A DNA stretch of 64,000 nt from Candidatus Thorarchaeota archaeon (lineage in GTDB: Archaea; Asgardarchaeota; Thorarchaeia; Thorarchaeales; Thorarchaeaceae), in NCBI GenBank assembly GCA_021498125.1, contig JAIZWL010000001.1, positions 323,434 through 387,433 of the forward strand. The letters run 5' to 3'. Both the position numbers and the translations under genes were made by a program. The stretch's first letter is position 1, and each line of letters starts with the position of its first letter. Shown here in pieces: positions 54,997 through 63,367 of the stretch. The notes beneath the pieces are model-generated. The model searched no databases, was not told where the DNA came from, and saw nothing but the letters and a program-made list of their open reading frames with translations.

Positions 54997-55327
54997 AGAT
55001 ATAGAGTTGCCAACTGCCACAGAACACTTGGGCATGTATGGACACTGGGGATAGGATCTTACATACTCCCGACCACATCTCACGAATGACCTTAACCATG
55101 ATGGTGAGGTATCTATTGTCCACCGCCGCTAGTGGGCTGACTATGAACCTACTGACCAAGATCGCCCCACTTACAATCAATGTTTCATTGAGAATCCCAC
55201 TTAATGGTGCAGGTGTGGCGGGCACTCGACCACTAGCAATAGTGCATGGGCTTCAAAAAAGAGGTTTATTTATATTAAATAAACGCTAGTATCAAGTGAT
55301 TACCGTGTTGTCATAAGAAGCATCAGA
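54997..55327. promoter_or_regulatory. Gap with TA-operon operator-like palindrome
   Basis: A 331-base stretch with no convincing gene; an 83-codon frame at 55038-55289 looks non-coding (Met/Thr-rich, no domain). At 55264-55284 the perfect palindrome GTTTATTTA-TAT-TAAATAAAC (9-bp arms) lies about 44 bases before the antitoxin start and includes a TATA-like core. Toxin-antitoxin operons commonly bind their own antitoxin at such sites. Confidence 0.55.
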
Positions 55328-55576
55328 TTGAGCATCGATGAAGGCAAAGTTTTTCTTGAAACGATGAGAGATAGAGAGGAGGCATTTAGCTTGCTCACAA
55401 AGGTCAAGGATCTTACAGTAGAGGAGCTACGCACCCTTATCTCAGACGTTTTCAGGGACACATTAGAAGATCTCTCTGGTCTTTCGAGTGACACGTATCT
55501 CCAATCAGTTGAAGAGGCAAGACAGGATTATCGGGAGGGGCGAGTGAAATCATTCGAGGAAGCCTTTGATGTATAA
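55328..55576 (+). CDS. Antitoxin-like protein of a RelE/ParE pair
   Basis: An 82-residue acidic protein beginning with TTG 55328, or ATG 55364 (70 residues). Its C-terminal SVEEARQDYREGRVKSFEEA matches the toxin-binding tail common in RelB/ParD-like antitoxins of prokaryotes. The N-terminal half is helical with no clear DNA-binding motif. It overlaps the toxin gene by 8 bases, as usual for such pairs, and is preceded by a 21-base palindrome. Confidence 0.68.
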   Translation: MSIDEGKVFLETMRDREEAFSLLTKVKDLTVEELRTLISDVFRDTLEDLSGLSSDTYLQSVEEARQDYREGRVKSFEEAFDV

Positions 55577-55817
55577 GATTCTTCTCACTCGTAGGGCACT
55601 CAAAGACTTGAAGAAGTTGGATATTGCAACAAGAAGACGGATTGCTGCCGCAATCAAAGATTATGCACAAGAGCCTCTGTTTTATACCAGAAAACTAATT
55701 CACCCGAAACTTGGAATGTAAAGATTCAGAATTGGGGAATATCGTGTCATTTTTGATATTGATCACGATACGATTGTGATTCTAAGGATTGGACACAGAG
55801 GTACAATATACAAGTAA
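55569..55817 (+). pseudogene. RelE/ParE-type toxin broken by an in-frame stop
   Basis: ATG 55569 opens a frame that reads as a full RelE-type toxin of about 82 residues if one TAA (55719-55721) is read through: RRALKDLKKLDIATRRRIAAA, IHPKLGM, stop, then RFRIGEYRVIFDIDHDTIVI and LRIGHRGTIYK, ending at TAA 55815-55817. The stop stands where family members have Tyr in the G-x-YRxRxGxYR region, so TAT or TAC to TAA is the simplest change. The frame on both sides has intact toxin sequence, so the loss is recent or a sequencing error. The 50-residue product up to the stop would lack the core catalytic strand. Confidence 0.75.
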
Positions 55818-55872
55818 TCGTTGATTGTGATTGCTACCAGAGAACGCCTCTTGTCGTCACGGATGTGGGGCG

Positions 55873-56679
55873 TCAATGCACCTGCCAAAATGTCCACATC
55901 AGCACAATCATACACGCAAGTGAGACAAGAAATGCCCATTCGGTCGAAGTATCGTGCGCCTCTCTAATACCAAATATAAGGAGGAATCCGACCCATGCAA
56001 AGGACGCTGCTGTTGCATAATCTAACATAATCCAGAATCCTGAACTATGTATTGCCATTACTATGGCTGCCCAAGTTCCTGGATTGCTCACGTTAAACGA
56101 TCCTGGTATTGCCAGAAGTACAACAAGTGCCGCCAATCTAAAGAGTACCACTGGGAATATACTATACCCTACTATAGATAGGGTCTTCATCTTGCCTCCA
56201 GTACCACCAGTGATCTTGAAGGCGAGATGTGCAAATCCCGTTCCGAGGATCAAAAACACCATCCCCAGGAGTATGTTCGTCACGATCGAGGCCAACGCCC
56301 CTGCATAAAATGGCATACTATCCGATGTTGATAATACACTCGTGTCAACTATCGTGCCATTGACATTGACTGGAACGTACATCTTGGATGCAATTGAGAG
56401 ATAGTATCCAGTAATGATCAATGCATTGAGAATTATGATAATTAGTGGTCCCGCGGCGTCTGGTTTATGTCCTATATCCCTATAGGTTGGAGCTGGTCTT
56501 CTGATCACGCCCCATAACCGTTCAAGTGGCCCCATCATGCGTACATCTGGTGCCTCAGGTCGCTTGAGCATTGGAAGTAGTCGTTCCAACCGTTCCTCTG
56601 CAATGGTCTCTTTGCAGACTGGACAAACAGTAGCATCAGCAGGAACTGGGCTGCCACAAAAGGCACAACGCCGTACCAT
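55873..56679 (-). CDS. Yip1-domain membrane protein with N-terminal zinc ribbon
   Basis: A 268-residue protein. A zinc ribbon CAFCGSPVPADATVCPVC (5-22) is followed by a linker (LLPMLKRPEAPDVRMMGPLERL) and then about five membrane helices of the Yip1/YIF1-like type; RRPAPTYRDIGHKPDAAGP before the first helix is typical of this domain. Yip1 proteins in eukaryotes act in ER-to-Golgi transport; archaeal ones have no known role. It lies next to an ECF S-component gene and a helix-turn-helix gene on the same strand. Confidence 0.75.
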   Translation of the reverse strand: MVRRCAFCGSPVPADATVCPVCKETIAEERLERLLPMLKRPEAPDVRMMGPLERLWGVIRRPAPTYRDIGHKPDAAGPLIIIILNALIITGYYLSIASKMYVPVNVNGTIVDTSVLSTSDSMPFYAGALASIVTNILLGMVFLILGTGFAHLAFKITGGTGGKMKTLSIVGYSIFPVVLFRLAALVVLLAIPGSFNVSNPGTWAAIVMAIHSSGFWIMLDYATAASFAWVGFLLIFGIREAHDTSTEWAFLVSLACMIVLMWTFWQVH

Positions 56680-56766
56680 GGGAAATACTCCTTGCAGTTA
56701 TGGTATGCAATGTGTGCCTCTTGTGTATTTAACTCAATTGTGAGTGAAGAGTTCTCTCATCGATTT

Positions 56767-57438
56767 TTACCAGAGTCTAAAGTCTTTGAACAATGGAGTC
56801 TTATGGACAATGATGAACGGGACCAGTACATCCCATAGATGTTGGACCGTGTTTAGTAGGATGGTATAGTTGATTATCCATGTGGCATCGTTCACGTGAA
56901 AGAACAGTGGTACTAGTACAAGGTTCGTGGGTATCATGATCACGATTCTAATAATGTACGCAACCACCATCAACGAAATGTACACGGATGTCTTAGAGAG
57001 AAGGTGTCCCTTCTGAAACGCTCCCTTCAGTTTCAGTTGAGTGTAGATTGAGGGAATAATGATCAGTGGTAATGTCGCTAATAGTTTGAATAGCGGTCCC
57101 ACACCAGTCGGATCCGTAAACCCTAATCCTACAGTACCCACGAGTGCAGTGGCGATTCCCACATACGGGCCTCCAACTAGAAATGCTGCTATCCATACTA
57201 AAGAGACTGGGTCGAAGAGTGCGATCCCCCAGTTCAGGCGTGGAAGAAATGTCGCCACAGGTGCAATCGCAATGGACAAAGCTGCAAATACCGCCACTAT
57301 TGCAAACTTCTTGGTATACTCGCTCTCTTTAGATACTTCTTGAAGCTCTAGTTCTTCTTCTCTCTCAATTTGGTCTTGATCATAACTCTGGTCTTGCATG
57401 AGGCGTTGCCTGCTGAACGCCCTTATAACTCTACTCAT
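56767..57438 (-). CDS. ECF transporter substrate-binding (S) component-like membrane protein
   Basis: A protein of about 223 residues with six hydrophobic helices and an acidic N-terminal tail (DQIEREEELELQEVSKESEY). The helix pattern, FAIVAVFAALSIAIAPVATF, then a loop GGPYVGIATALVGTVGLG and LLATLPLIIIPSIYTQLK, resembles ECF S-components such as RibU-type vitamin or metal uptake proteins. The specificity cannot be told. Starts at TTG 57471, ATG 57438 and ATG 57399 are possible; ATG 57438 is taken. Confidence 0.65.
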   Translation of the reverse strand: MSRVIRAFSRQRLMQDQSYDQDQIEREEELELQEVSKESEYTKKFAIVAVFAALSIAIAPVATFLPRLNWGIALFDPVSLVWIAAFLVGGPYVGIATALVGTVGLGFTDPTGVGPLFKLLATLPLIIIPSIYTQLKLKGAFQKGHLLSKTSVYISLMVVAYIIRIVIMIPTNLVLVPLFFHVNDATWIINYTILLNTVQHLWDVLVPFIIVHKTPLFKDFRLW

Positions 57439-57467
57439 TGGTCTGATACTACTCAATAATGAGTAAA

Positions 57468-58085
57468 TCAACTCGACTCGGAACGTTGGGCCTCCCTTAT
57501 GCGTGCACGTGTTAACATCTGCAGAAGGTGTCTTGTGGGATCAAGCCAATCCGGATTAATACGCCACTCAGCCCAATCTATTCCAGAACCAAGTGAGCTT
57601 CGACTTAGGATTAGTCTGGCCGACACTAGTTCATTCAGTCCGCTTAAGATTGTGCCAATTGTCACAGCGCCCATGATTGGTCGTACCTGTCTGGCCACCT
57701 TGAGCAGATCCGTTGTGGTGACCCAGCCACCATCTTCTATAAGAACACGTAGGATCTTTGATCGCATTGGGTCGGACTCGAGTACTCCTTTAAGGGGTGC
57801 GAGATTAATTGGTCTCAGGTGCGTGGCACCACGCTCGGGTGCGATCCATGGACCAGCCTTGGTCTCTCTCTCATGAGGTGGGTCTTCATGACGGGTTCCT
57901 AATGGTCCTATTCGGTCCGAGGAGAGAGTCATTGTTGGTGCTTTTGAGAAGTCCCTCTCAAATTCTTGTATCCACTCATGCTCCCTTCTGTTGTCTTCTC
58001 GTGAAAATAGAAGGTCTTTTTCTGAACTATCGTGAGTTCGTGGATCATGTTCTGATGGTCGAAATACCATGTGTATTGCACCCAT
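57468..58085 (-). CDS. Winged-helix-domain protein, unknown
   Basis: A soluble protein of about 205 residues. A charged, disordered first half (many Arg, Glu, Asp, His) leads to a winged-helix-like segment near residues 110-165: PMRSKILRVLIEDGGWVTTTDLLKVA, then a recognition-like region TIGTILSGLNELVSARLIL. The end is basic. ATG 58085 is taken; the frame also opens at 58148. Its stop overlaps the S-component gene downstream, so they may be one unit. Confidence 0.58.
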   Translation of the reverse strand: MGAIHMVFRPSEHDPRTHDSSEKDLLFSREDNRREHEWIQEFERDFSKAPTMTLSSDRIGPLGTRHEDPPHERETKAGPWIAPERGATHLRPINLAPLKGVLESDPMRSKILRVLIEDGGWVTTTDLLKVARQVRPIMGAVTIGTILSGLNELVSARLILSRSSLGSGIDWAEWRINPDWLDPTRHLLQMLTRARIREAQRSESS

Positions 58086-58188
58086 GTGTTGTAGGACATA
58101 TCCTCTTTTCAAAGGCTGTAATATCGAGTGTGCGATTCCATTGCACAACTCTTATAGGTGTTAATCACTTACACATACGCGGCTGAAA

Positions 58189-58560
58189 ATGACAACTTAT
58201 GATCCTTTGGATGGAATCTTTTCACGTGGTTTCGAGAGTCCATCCGACTTTCTCTGCTGTGCGTGTGGACTCAAGACAACAGAAGTTGATACTTATTTTG
58301 CCCTTCTCACTGGTGAAAAGACTGTGGAGGAGATCCGCACACTTGTTCATCGTGATAGAACCACAGTGCAGCGTGTCTTGAGCAAACTGCATGACAAGGG
58401 TCTTGTGGTACGAGAGGCGCGAACTTTCCCGCGTGGCGGTTACTATTACGTGTACAGAGCGGTCTCGACCGAAGAGGTCAAGGAACGCATACTAAAGCAA
58501 TTGGATGATTGGTACGAGGCAACACGAAGTTTTCTTTTGAGTAAGTGGCCTCAGGACTGA
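58189..58560 (+). CDS. TrmB/MarR-like winged-helix transcription regulator
   Basis: A 123-residue regulator. An N-terminal Cys-x-x-Cys-containing part (LCCACGLK) precedes a winged helix: TEVDTYFALLTGEKTVEEIRT, recognition helix DRTTVQRVLSKLHDKGLVVR and a wing (GGYYYVYRAVS), then a C-terminal helix (RILKQLDDWYEATRSFLL) likely for dimerisation. The Cys pair could bind metal or sense redox. It sits just before hypB (76 bases) and may control it, but this is inference. Confidence 0.8.
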   Translation: MTTYDPLDGIFSRGFESPSDFLCCACGLKTTEVDTYFALLTGEKTVEEIRTLVHRDRTTVQRVLSKLHDKGLVVREARTFPRGGYYYVYRAVSTEEVKERILKQLDDWYEATRSFLLSKWPQD

Positions 58561-58636
58561 TGTTTTCGCACTGATGCCCTCACCCCAAAGCTTGAAAGCG
58601 AAATGTTAGCTCTCCGAAATCGGAGGCCATTCTATT

Positions 58637-59287
58637 TTGACCGACAAGGCAATAACGATTGATGTGAGAAAAGACCTATTTGGTGCGAATGAAGAGGCCG
58701 CATCTATCAATGCGTCCATCTTCAAGGAACATGGTATCAAAGCTATCGACATCATGGGATCTGTCGGAACTGGAAAGACACAGTTAATTGAGGCACTCTG
58801 TGAACGGCTCTCTTCGAAATATAATATTCTCATGGTGGCTGGCGACCTTGCAACGACAATTGATGCTGATCGTGTGGCCTCTCATGGTGTAGACACTGTA
58901 CAGATCAATACGGGAACGGCGTGTCATCTCGATGCGCGTATGGTGCGAGTTGCACTAAAAGAAGTCGATCTCTCAAAGTATAGTCTGGTGTTCATCGAAA
59001 ATGTTGGAAATCTGATTTGCCCTGCCGGATATCCGCTTGGTGTTGACAAGAAGATAGTGGTGGTGAGCATTACCGAAGGCCCCTACATGATTCGTAAGCA
59101 TCCCTTGACGATTAAACGGTCTGACATGGTCGTCATCAATAAGGTAGATCTTGCTGAGGCACTTGAGTTCGATGTTGATGCACTTGTTCGTGATATTCGT
59201 GAAGTTGATGCCAAGATTCCAGTTGTGAAAGTGAGTGGAAAGACTGGTGACGGAATAGATGACTTGGTGAAAGCACTAGACCTCTAA
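58637..59287 (+). CDS. hypB: HypB, nickel-handling GTPase for hydrogenase maturation
   Basis: A 216-residue SIMIBI GTPase. G1 is IMGSVGTGKTQLIEALC, followed by LMVAGDLATTIDADRV, FIENVGNLICPAGYPLGVD (the Cys here is a HypB metal site), and the G4 motif MVVINKVDLAEAL. HypB uses GTP to insert Ni into [NiFe] hydrogenase or urease. It begins at TTG 58637, with GGAGG 10 bases upstream at 58622-58626. The His-rich N-terminal tail of some HypB proteins is absent. The nickel transport genes lie 3 kb downstream. Confidence 0.93.
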   Translation: MTDKAITIDVRKDLFGANEEAASINASIFKEHGIKAIDIMGSVGTGKTQLIEALCERLSSKYNILMVAGDLATTIDADRVASHGVDTVQINTGTACHLDARMVRVALKEVDLSKYSLVFIENVGNLICPAGYPLGVDKKIVVVSITEGPYMIRKHPLTIKRSDMVVINKVDLAEALEFDVDALVRDIREVDAKIPVVKVSGKTGDGIDDLVKALDL

Positions 59288-59970
59288 CTTGCTGACTCTT
59301 GCTGAAGTAACGTCCGAAGACGTTTCTTGACTCCCTCAATGTGACCAGCGCCCAAGACGGCAACAATCTTGCCATCCACATCTCCTAAGATAGTCTTGAG
59401 AGCGCGTGCAATATACTCATCCCGCTCGTCAATCAGCGCTCTACTGATATTTGGGAACTCTTTACGGAACTGGCTCATGATCTCAGAGACCCCTTCTTCT
59501 TCTTTGAGGGACTCCATGATCTCGGTAGCATCCTCTCCTTCCTCGTCATCGGTCAGTTCAGGAATCATTCCCGCCATTCGGTATAGTTCATCAAGTGGGA
59601 CTTGCATGAGTGCCTGCATGGTGACCTGAATTGGTCGATCGATGAGAGCCGTCTTTGCTCCTATTGCCTTTCCCTCCTCGATAGCGGCCATCATCTCTGC
59701 GCCGGCATCGGAACCAACCATATCCCCCAAGTTCTTTTCGAGAAGCGCAAATTGTTGCATCAGGTTCTGAACCATGTCCCCTGTTGGAATTGCCTCTACA
59801 CTTGCCTGTTCCTCTGGTGGATTGAGCATGAGTTCATAGCGTTGTCTGTCAAGTTCAACAGCCACAACATCTGGTCTGTGCTCTCGAATGGTGTTTCTGA
59901 CCCTCTGAACGCTCTCCGCATCGGTATGGATGACTGGCACAAAGATCACTCTATCAAAGTCCGAGTTCAC
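59284..59970 (-). CDS. TraB/PrgY-domain protein without membrane part
   Basis: A 228-residue soluble protein of the TraB family (PrgY/TIKI superfamily): FVPVIHTDAESVQRVRNTIREHRPDVVAVEL, then DRQRYEL, GAKTALIDRPIQVTMQAL and ARALKTILGDVDGKIVAVLGAGHIEGV, where the His and Glu are the conserved active-site candidates. Full-length PrgY proteins have four C-terminal membrane helices; these are missing here, so this is the soluble-only form. Its 3' end overlaps hypB by 4 bases on the opposite strand. Confidence 0.85.
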   Translation of the reverse strand: MNSDFDRVIFVPVIHTDAESVQRVRNTIREHRPDVVAVELDRQRYELMLNPPEEQASVEAIPTGDMVQNLMQQFALLEKNLGDMVGSDAGAEMMAAIEEGKAIGAKTALIDRPIQVTMQALMQVPLDELYRMAGMIPELTDDEEGEDATEIMESLKEEEGVSEIMSQFRKEFPNISRALIDERDEYIARALKTILGDVDGKIVAVLGAGHIEGVKKRLRTLLQQESAS

Positions 59971-60150
59971 TGCATTTCACACCGTGTTGGACTTTCACTT
60001 CCTTATTGTGGTTACGGTTGTGCAGCTACACTGCGCATCTAGTACACGTGTAATTTTGATGGTGTCGTGGCGACGGTGTTCTTCGAAACAAGAGGACGAG
60101 TACAAAGGTTTTTCATTTGAATTACGTGTACTCGGTTCGGTTGACCTCTC

Positions 60151-60504
60151 ATGCGACCTGATATGGATGTAGCATTCTCGAAATTAGCCAGCCCGAGAAT
60201 GAGAACTGGGACTATTGTTCTTCATGCGCTCTTAGAAAACATTGTAGGTCCTGTCGCGGCACCAAAAGAGATCCGTGACATGATTGAAGCTCTTCCAGGC
60301 GAGGAGACCCTCTCCAAGCAATCAATTACCAATGCTGCTCGACGACTGGAGGAACTGGGCCTCCTTGTTCGCCCTACCTCTGGGGGTTATGCCGTTCGGT
60401 ACGGGTATTTGGTGTCTGTGCTCGTCGCAGCATTGATGGATCTTTGGAAACGTGTAGAAGAACTTGAGGATGAGGTCGATTCACTGAAACGCCCCAAGAA
60501 GTGA
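60151..60504 (+). CDS. Small winged-helix-like protein with coiled-coil end
   Basis: A 117-residue protein. The middle shows a helix-turn-helix pattern (TLSKQSITNAARRLEELGLLVRPTSGGYAVRYGYL), i.e. a winged helix with the wing around SGGYAV, and the C-terminal helix WKRVEELEDEVDSLKRPKK should form a coiled coil. It probably regulates transcription, target unknown. Its stop lies 2 bases from that of the convergent mfnA-like gene. Confidence 0.72.
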   Translation: MRPDMDVAFSKLASPRMRTGTIVLHALLENIVGPVAAPKEIRDMIEALPGEETLSKQSITNAARRLEELGLLVRPTSGGYAVRYGYLVSVLVAALMDLWKRVEELEDEVDSLKRPKK

Positions 60505-60506
60505 GT

Positions 60507-61688
60507 TCATGGCGGAATGGTCGTAGAGACGTCATCTAGGTCGTTGAAGAATGCATTAATCGAGCCACGTGTGACATGTGGCATGACTACAATTCTCATT
60601 GTGGGAGGTAATGGTGAGGCGGCCATTCGCCAGCCTCTCTTTTCCATCAAGTCAATGATCGTACTCACAGGCACCTCTCTGCTCTCAATCCCCACTATGT
60701 TCATGATTGGCTCAATTGCCGCTTGTAGCATTGGATTGTGCCTCACTCGCTCCATGATATGATCTGTCTGCTCCATGCAGCCTCGTACTATCTCTCGATA
60801 TCCCTCTCGGCCAAGATGTCTCATGACGGCCCATGTTGCAAGAATTGATGCTGCGGGTCTAGTTCCCAGAATGGATATCTGTGTCGAACTTGCGCCCCTA
60901 AGATATGGCACAGTATTCGTGATGACCTTGACATACTTCTTGTCACGAAAGAGAATTGTTCCTGCTGGGATCGGGGCAAGGCCCATCTTGTGTGGATCCA
61001 CACTGACACTTGTGACTCCATTGACCTCAAATGCGAATCGAAACTTGCCACGGCCAATCTCATTCAGAAATGGGATGACGAACCCGCCAAATGCCGCATC
61101 AATATGCAACGGTATCTTGTGATCCCTTGCTATCTCTGCCACTTGTTCAATCGGGTCAATTTGGCCCAAGTAGGTCGTTCCAGCCGTCAGAACGATTCCA
61201 ATAGTATTCTCGTTGATCTTTTTCTCAATCGCTCTCGGAATCGCCTTGAACTCCTTGTCGACCCGTGTTCTCTTGACCTTCACGCCAAGTAACCATCCCG
61301 CCTTATCTACTGACGAATGAGCTGTCTTTGGTGCTATTATCTCCGGGGTCTTGGTTTTTTTCTTGGCTCTCTCTCGATAGGCCAGTATGGCAAGGATATT
61401 TGATTCAGTCCCTCCAGATGTGGTCGTGCCGAATGCTTGAGACTCCAGATTGAGCAGATCCCCAATCATCTCTAGGACTTCTCTCTCGACGTGTGCTGAT
61501 CCTTGAAATGTGTGCAGGCGTCCAGCATTTTTTTCAAGTGTCCTCGCAAAGACCTCGGTCCCAAGGCTATGTGGAATTGTGGACATTGAAGCAACAGGAT
61601 GTCCGCTGCTATAGGTGGAATCCGCCTCTAACAATTGGTCCAGTCTTCTCAGGACCTCATCTCTGCTCGTGCCATGTTCTTCAAGCAT
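60507..61688 (-). CDS. mfnA: PLP-dependent tyrosine/aspartate decarboxylase (MfnA-like)
   Basis: A 393-residue group II decarboxylase. The PLP-binding lysine is in SVSVDPHKMGLAP near residue 232, with the preceding HIDAAFGGFV and the gatekeeper segment TTTSGGTESNILA. In archaea MfnA makes tyramine for methanofuran or beta-alanine for coenzyme A from aspartate; non-methanogenic archaea use mainly the second reaction. The window shows no methanofuran genes, so beta-alanine supply is the better guess. Confidence 0.9.
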   Translation of the reverse strand: MLEEHGTSRDEVLRRLDQLLEADSTYSSGHPVASMSTIPHSLGTEVFARTLEKNAGRLHTFQGSAHVEREVLEMIGDLLNLESQAFGTTTSGGTESNILAILAYRERAKKKTKTPEIIAPKTAHSSVDKAGWLLGVKVKRTRVDKEFKAIPRAIEKKINENTIGIVLTAGTTYLGQIDPIEQVAEIARDHKIPLHIDAAFGGFVIPFLNEIGRGKFRFAFEVNGVTSVSVDPHKMGLAPIPAGTILFRDKKYVKVITNTVPYLRGASSTQISILGTRPAASILATWAVMRHLGREGYREIVRGCMEQTDHIMERVRHNPMLQAAIEPIMNIVGIESREVPVSTIIDLMEKRGWRMAASPLPPTMRIVVMPHVTRGSINAFFNDLDDVSTTIPP

Positions 61689-61827
61689 CGACTCGACTCC
61701 GTAGTTACCTTCGAGCGCAGTACGAACTACTAACAGTTTAAATCATTGTGGCATGGAGCGGATCTTGATGGCTCGTTCTCTCTATAGTCAAGTACTGCTG
61801 CCTGTCTGATCAGAAATAGAGAAGAGA

Positions 61828-61934
61828 TGGGGCCCGAGGCGGGAATCGAACCCGCCGCTAGAGATCCACAGTCTCCAAGGTTCAAGTGGGTCCTTCATCT
61901 TCCGATGTGGACCAGCCACTACCCCACTCGGGCC
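61828..61934 (-). tRNA. tRNA-His (GTG) with an apparent D-loop intron
   Basis: Read on the minus strand: acceptor GCCCGAG pairs with CTCGGGC, a G precedes it (G-1) opposite discriminator C73, and CCA is encoded at the 3' end. The T-arm is GCGGG-TTCGAAT-CCCGC, the anticodon stem GGAGA/TCTCT with loop CTGTGGA gives anticodon GTG (61867-61869). Between D stem GGGT and ACCT there are 39 bases instead of about 10. The extra 29 bases (about 61887-61915) fold as an intron-like hairpin: GGTCC/GGACC, then CATC-GGAA-GATG. Mature tRNA would have D-loop AGTGGCTTGA. Boundaries are uncertain by 1-2 bases. A TATA-like box lies about 30 bases upstream. Confidence 0.9.
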
Positions 61935-61961
61935 ATTGCTGATTGTGGCACATTGTTGATG

Positions 61962-61976
61962 GCTTTAATAATTTTC
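61962..61976 (-). promoter_or_regulatory. TATA-type promoter of tRNA-His
   Basis: On the minus strand GGAAAATTATTAAAGCC has a TATA-like TTATTAAA about 30-36 bases before the tRNA 5' end, with A-rich sequence upstream as in a BRE. Position fits an archaeal tRNA promoter. Confidence 0.55.
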
Positions 61977-62078
61977 CGCTACTAAGATTTTCATGGCGCT
62001 TTGATTCTGCAAGCCCTCATAATTCGCAATTATGTGATCTTAGTAATCCGCTGTATTCTACATGTTCTCACTTGCTGC

Positions 62079-62531
62079 TTAATAGTGATGGTGATCAATC
62101 TCGTGATCATCATCCGGCAGTGAGAATGTAAATAGCCGTGCATACTCTATACCTGTGAGCCCCTCAATTTTATTTGCGAGGTCTTCGATGTCCTTTCTAT
62201 CTCCACGAATAGTGAGTGCTTCAAAGCAATGACTATGTGTCAGGTGGACATGAACGGTCGAGATCACATGTGCCTTTGAGCTATGCTGGACCCGGATCAG
62301 CTCGGCCATCAGTCTGGGCTGGTGATTGTACACTATGTTCAGTGTCGCAAGATGTCCCTCTTGTTTGGACTCCCACTCGCACTGATTAATGAACACTCTC
62401 ATAGCATCTCTGATCGCCTCGGATCGCCCAACATATCCACGAGCACGTACAATCTCGTCAAAACGTTCCAAAAGATCTTCCGGGATGGAGACTCCAAATC
62501 TCTTCAGGTCTTTACTCTCTTGTTCGGTCAT
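62079..62531 (-). CDS. nikR: NikR nickel-responsive repressor
   Basis: A 150-residue ribbon-helix-helix regulator. The N-terminal RHH (KRFGVSIPEDLLERFDEIVRA) leads to the ACT-like nickel domain with QHSSKAHVISTVHVHLTHSHC, containing the four nickel ligands (His, His-x-His, Cys). The C-terminal DDDHEIDHHHY is His-rich, an extra possible metal site. NikR represses nickel uptake when nickel is abundant. It is divergent from the nikM gene across a 129-base region with repeated half-sites. Confidence 0.95.
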   Translation of the reverse strand: MTEQESKDLKRFGVSIPEDLLERFDEIVRARGYVGRSEAIRDAMRVFINQCEWESKQEGHLATLNIVYNHQPRLMAELIRVQHSSKAHVISTVHVHLTHSHCFEALTIRGDRKDIEDLANKIEGLTGIEYARLFTFSLPDDDHEIDHHHY

Positions 62532-62660
62532 TGCATTTTCTCTCGCGGTAGGTTACTAGTGACACAACCGTGTTGTAATCGTAGCACAAATTTACAATAA
62601 GTAACACTCTTAAGTAGCTTTGGTTTGGCCCGACTTGACGAACACTTGGAGTAACTAACT
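62532..62660. promoter_or_regulatory. nikR-nikM intergenic region with candidate NikR sites
   Basis: Half-site repeats lie in both directions: GTTACTAGTGAC (62552-62563, near-palindromic), an inverted repeat ACAAC-CGT-GTTGT (62564-62576), AGTAACAC (62600-62607) and AGTAACTAAC (62650-62659) just before the nikM start. Between divergent nikR and nickel-uptake genes these are likely operators, but their role is inferred from position only. Confidence 0.45.
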
Positions 62661-63356
62661 TTGCATGTACCTGATGGCGTATTTCCATTATGGCTGCAGA
62701 TCCTGATGTGGATTGTGAGCGGTAGTATGATTGTCATATCCGTTCGGCAGCTGAACAAAAAATTCGACGAGCGGACAGTACCCTACCTTGGGGTCTTAGC
62801 GGCTGTGATCTTCGCAGCACAGTATGTCAACTTTCCAGTGCCCCCCTCGAGTGGGCATCTCGTTGGGACAACACTGATTGCGGTGATGCTCGGGCCTTGG
62901 GCGGGTATCTTGGTCATTGCCCTTGTGCTCTTTGTGCAGGCATTATACGGTGATGGCGGAATGCTGACCTACGGCATCAATCTGTTCAATATGGGCGTCT
63001 TTTCCAGTTTCTTTGGCTGGTTCCTAGCGATAGTATTGTTCAAGGCTCTCAAAAAGAAGATGAGCGAGAAGAATGCGGTTCTCATTGGTGCATCGGTCGC
63101 ATCCTACATCACGGTCGTTGTTGCAGCGATGATTCTTGGTCTTGAATTGCAGACAGTACCCGGCTTCGGAGTGGCCGGTCTGGTCGCAATCACTGGCATT
63201 CATGCACTGATCGGGATTGGTGAGGCGATTCTGACCTTTGTCATACTGCTGTACTTTGTGAAGGCGCATCCACAGGTCATCTCATTTTTGACCGGAAGCG
63301 AGGTCTCGGAGATGGCAAGTGTGACTGAGGCACCATGGGCAAAGCCTGCGGAATAG
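62661..63356 (+). CDS. nikM: NikM/CbiM-type substrate-specific component of a nickel ECF transporter
   Basis: A 231-residue membrane protein starting at TTG 62661 so that the protein begins Met-His-Val-Pro-Asp-Gly, the metal-coordinating N-terminus conserved in NikM/CbiM, which supports this start strongly. About seven helices, with conserved VNFPVPPSSGHLVGTTLIAVMLGPWAG and the second metal His in SSGHLVG, follow. Divergent NikR and nearby HypB argue for nickel rather than cobalt. It forms a unit with the PDGLE protein and the T-component downstream. Confidence 0.92.
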   Translation: MHVPDGVFPLWLQILMWIVSGSMIVISVRQLNKKFDERTVPYLGVLAAVIFAAQYVNFPVPPSSGHLVGTTLIAVMLGPWAGILVIALVLFVQALYGDGGMLTYGINLFNMGVFSSFFGWFLAIVLFKALKKKMSEKNAVLIGASVASYITVVVAAMILGLELQTVPGFGVAGLVAITGIHALIGIGEAILTFVILLYFVKAHPQVISFLTGSEVSEMASVTEAPWAKPAE

Positions 63357-63367
63357 GAGGTCTAAGA

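Noticed and set aside
55038-55289. 83-codon open frame between the UbiA gene and the antitoxin
   Set aside because: Composition is untypical, no domain is visible, and it overlaps the operator-like palindrome; read as intergenic.
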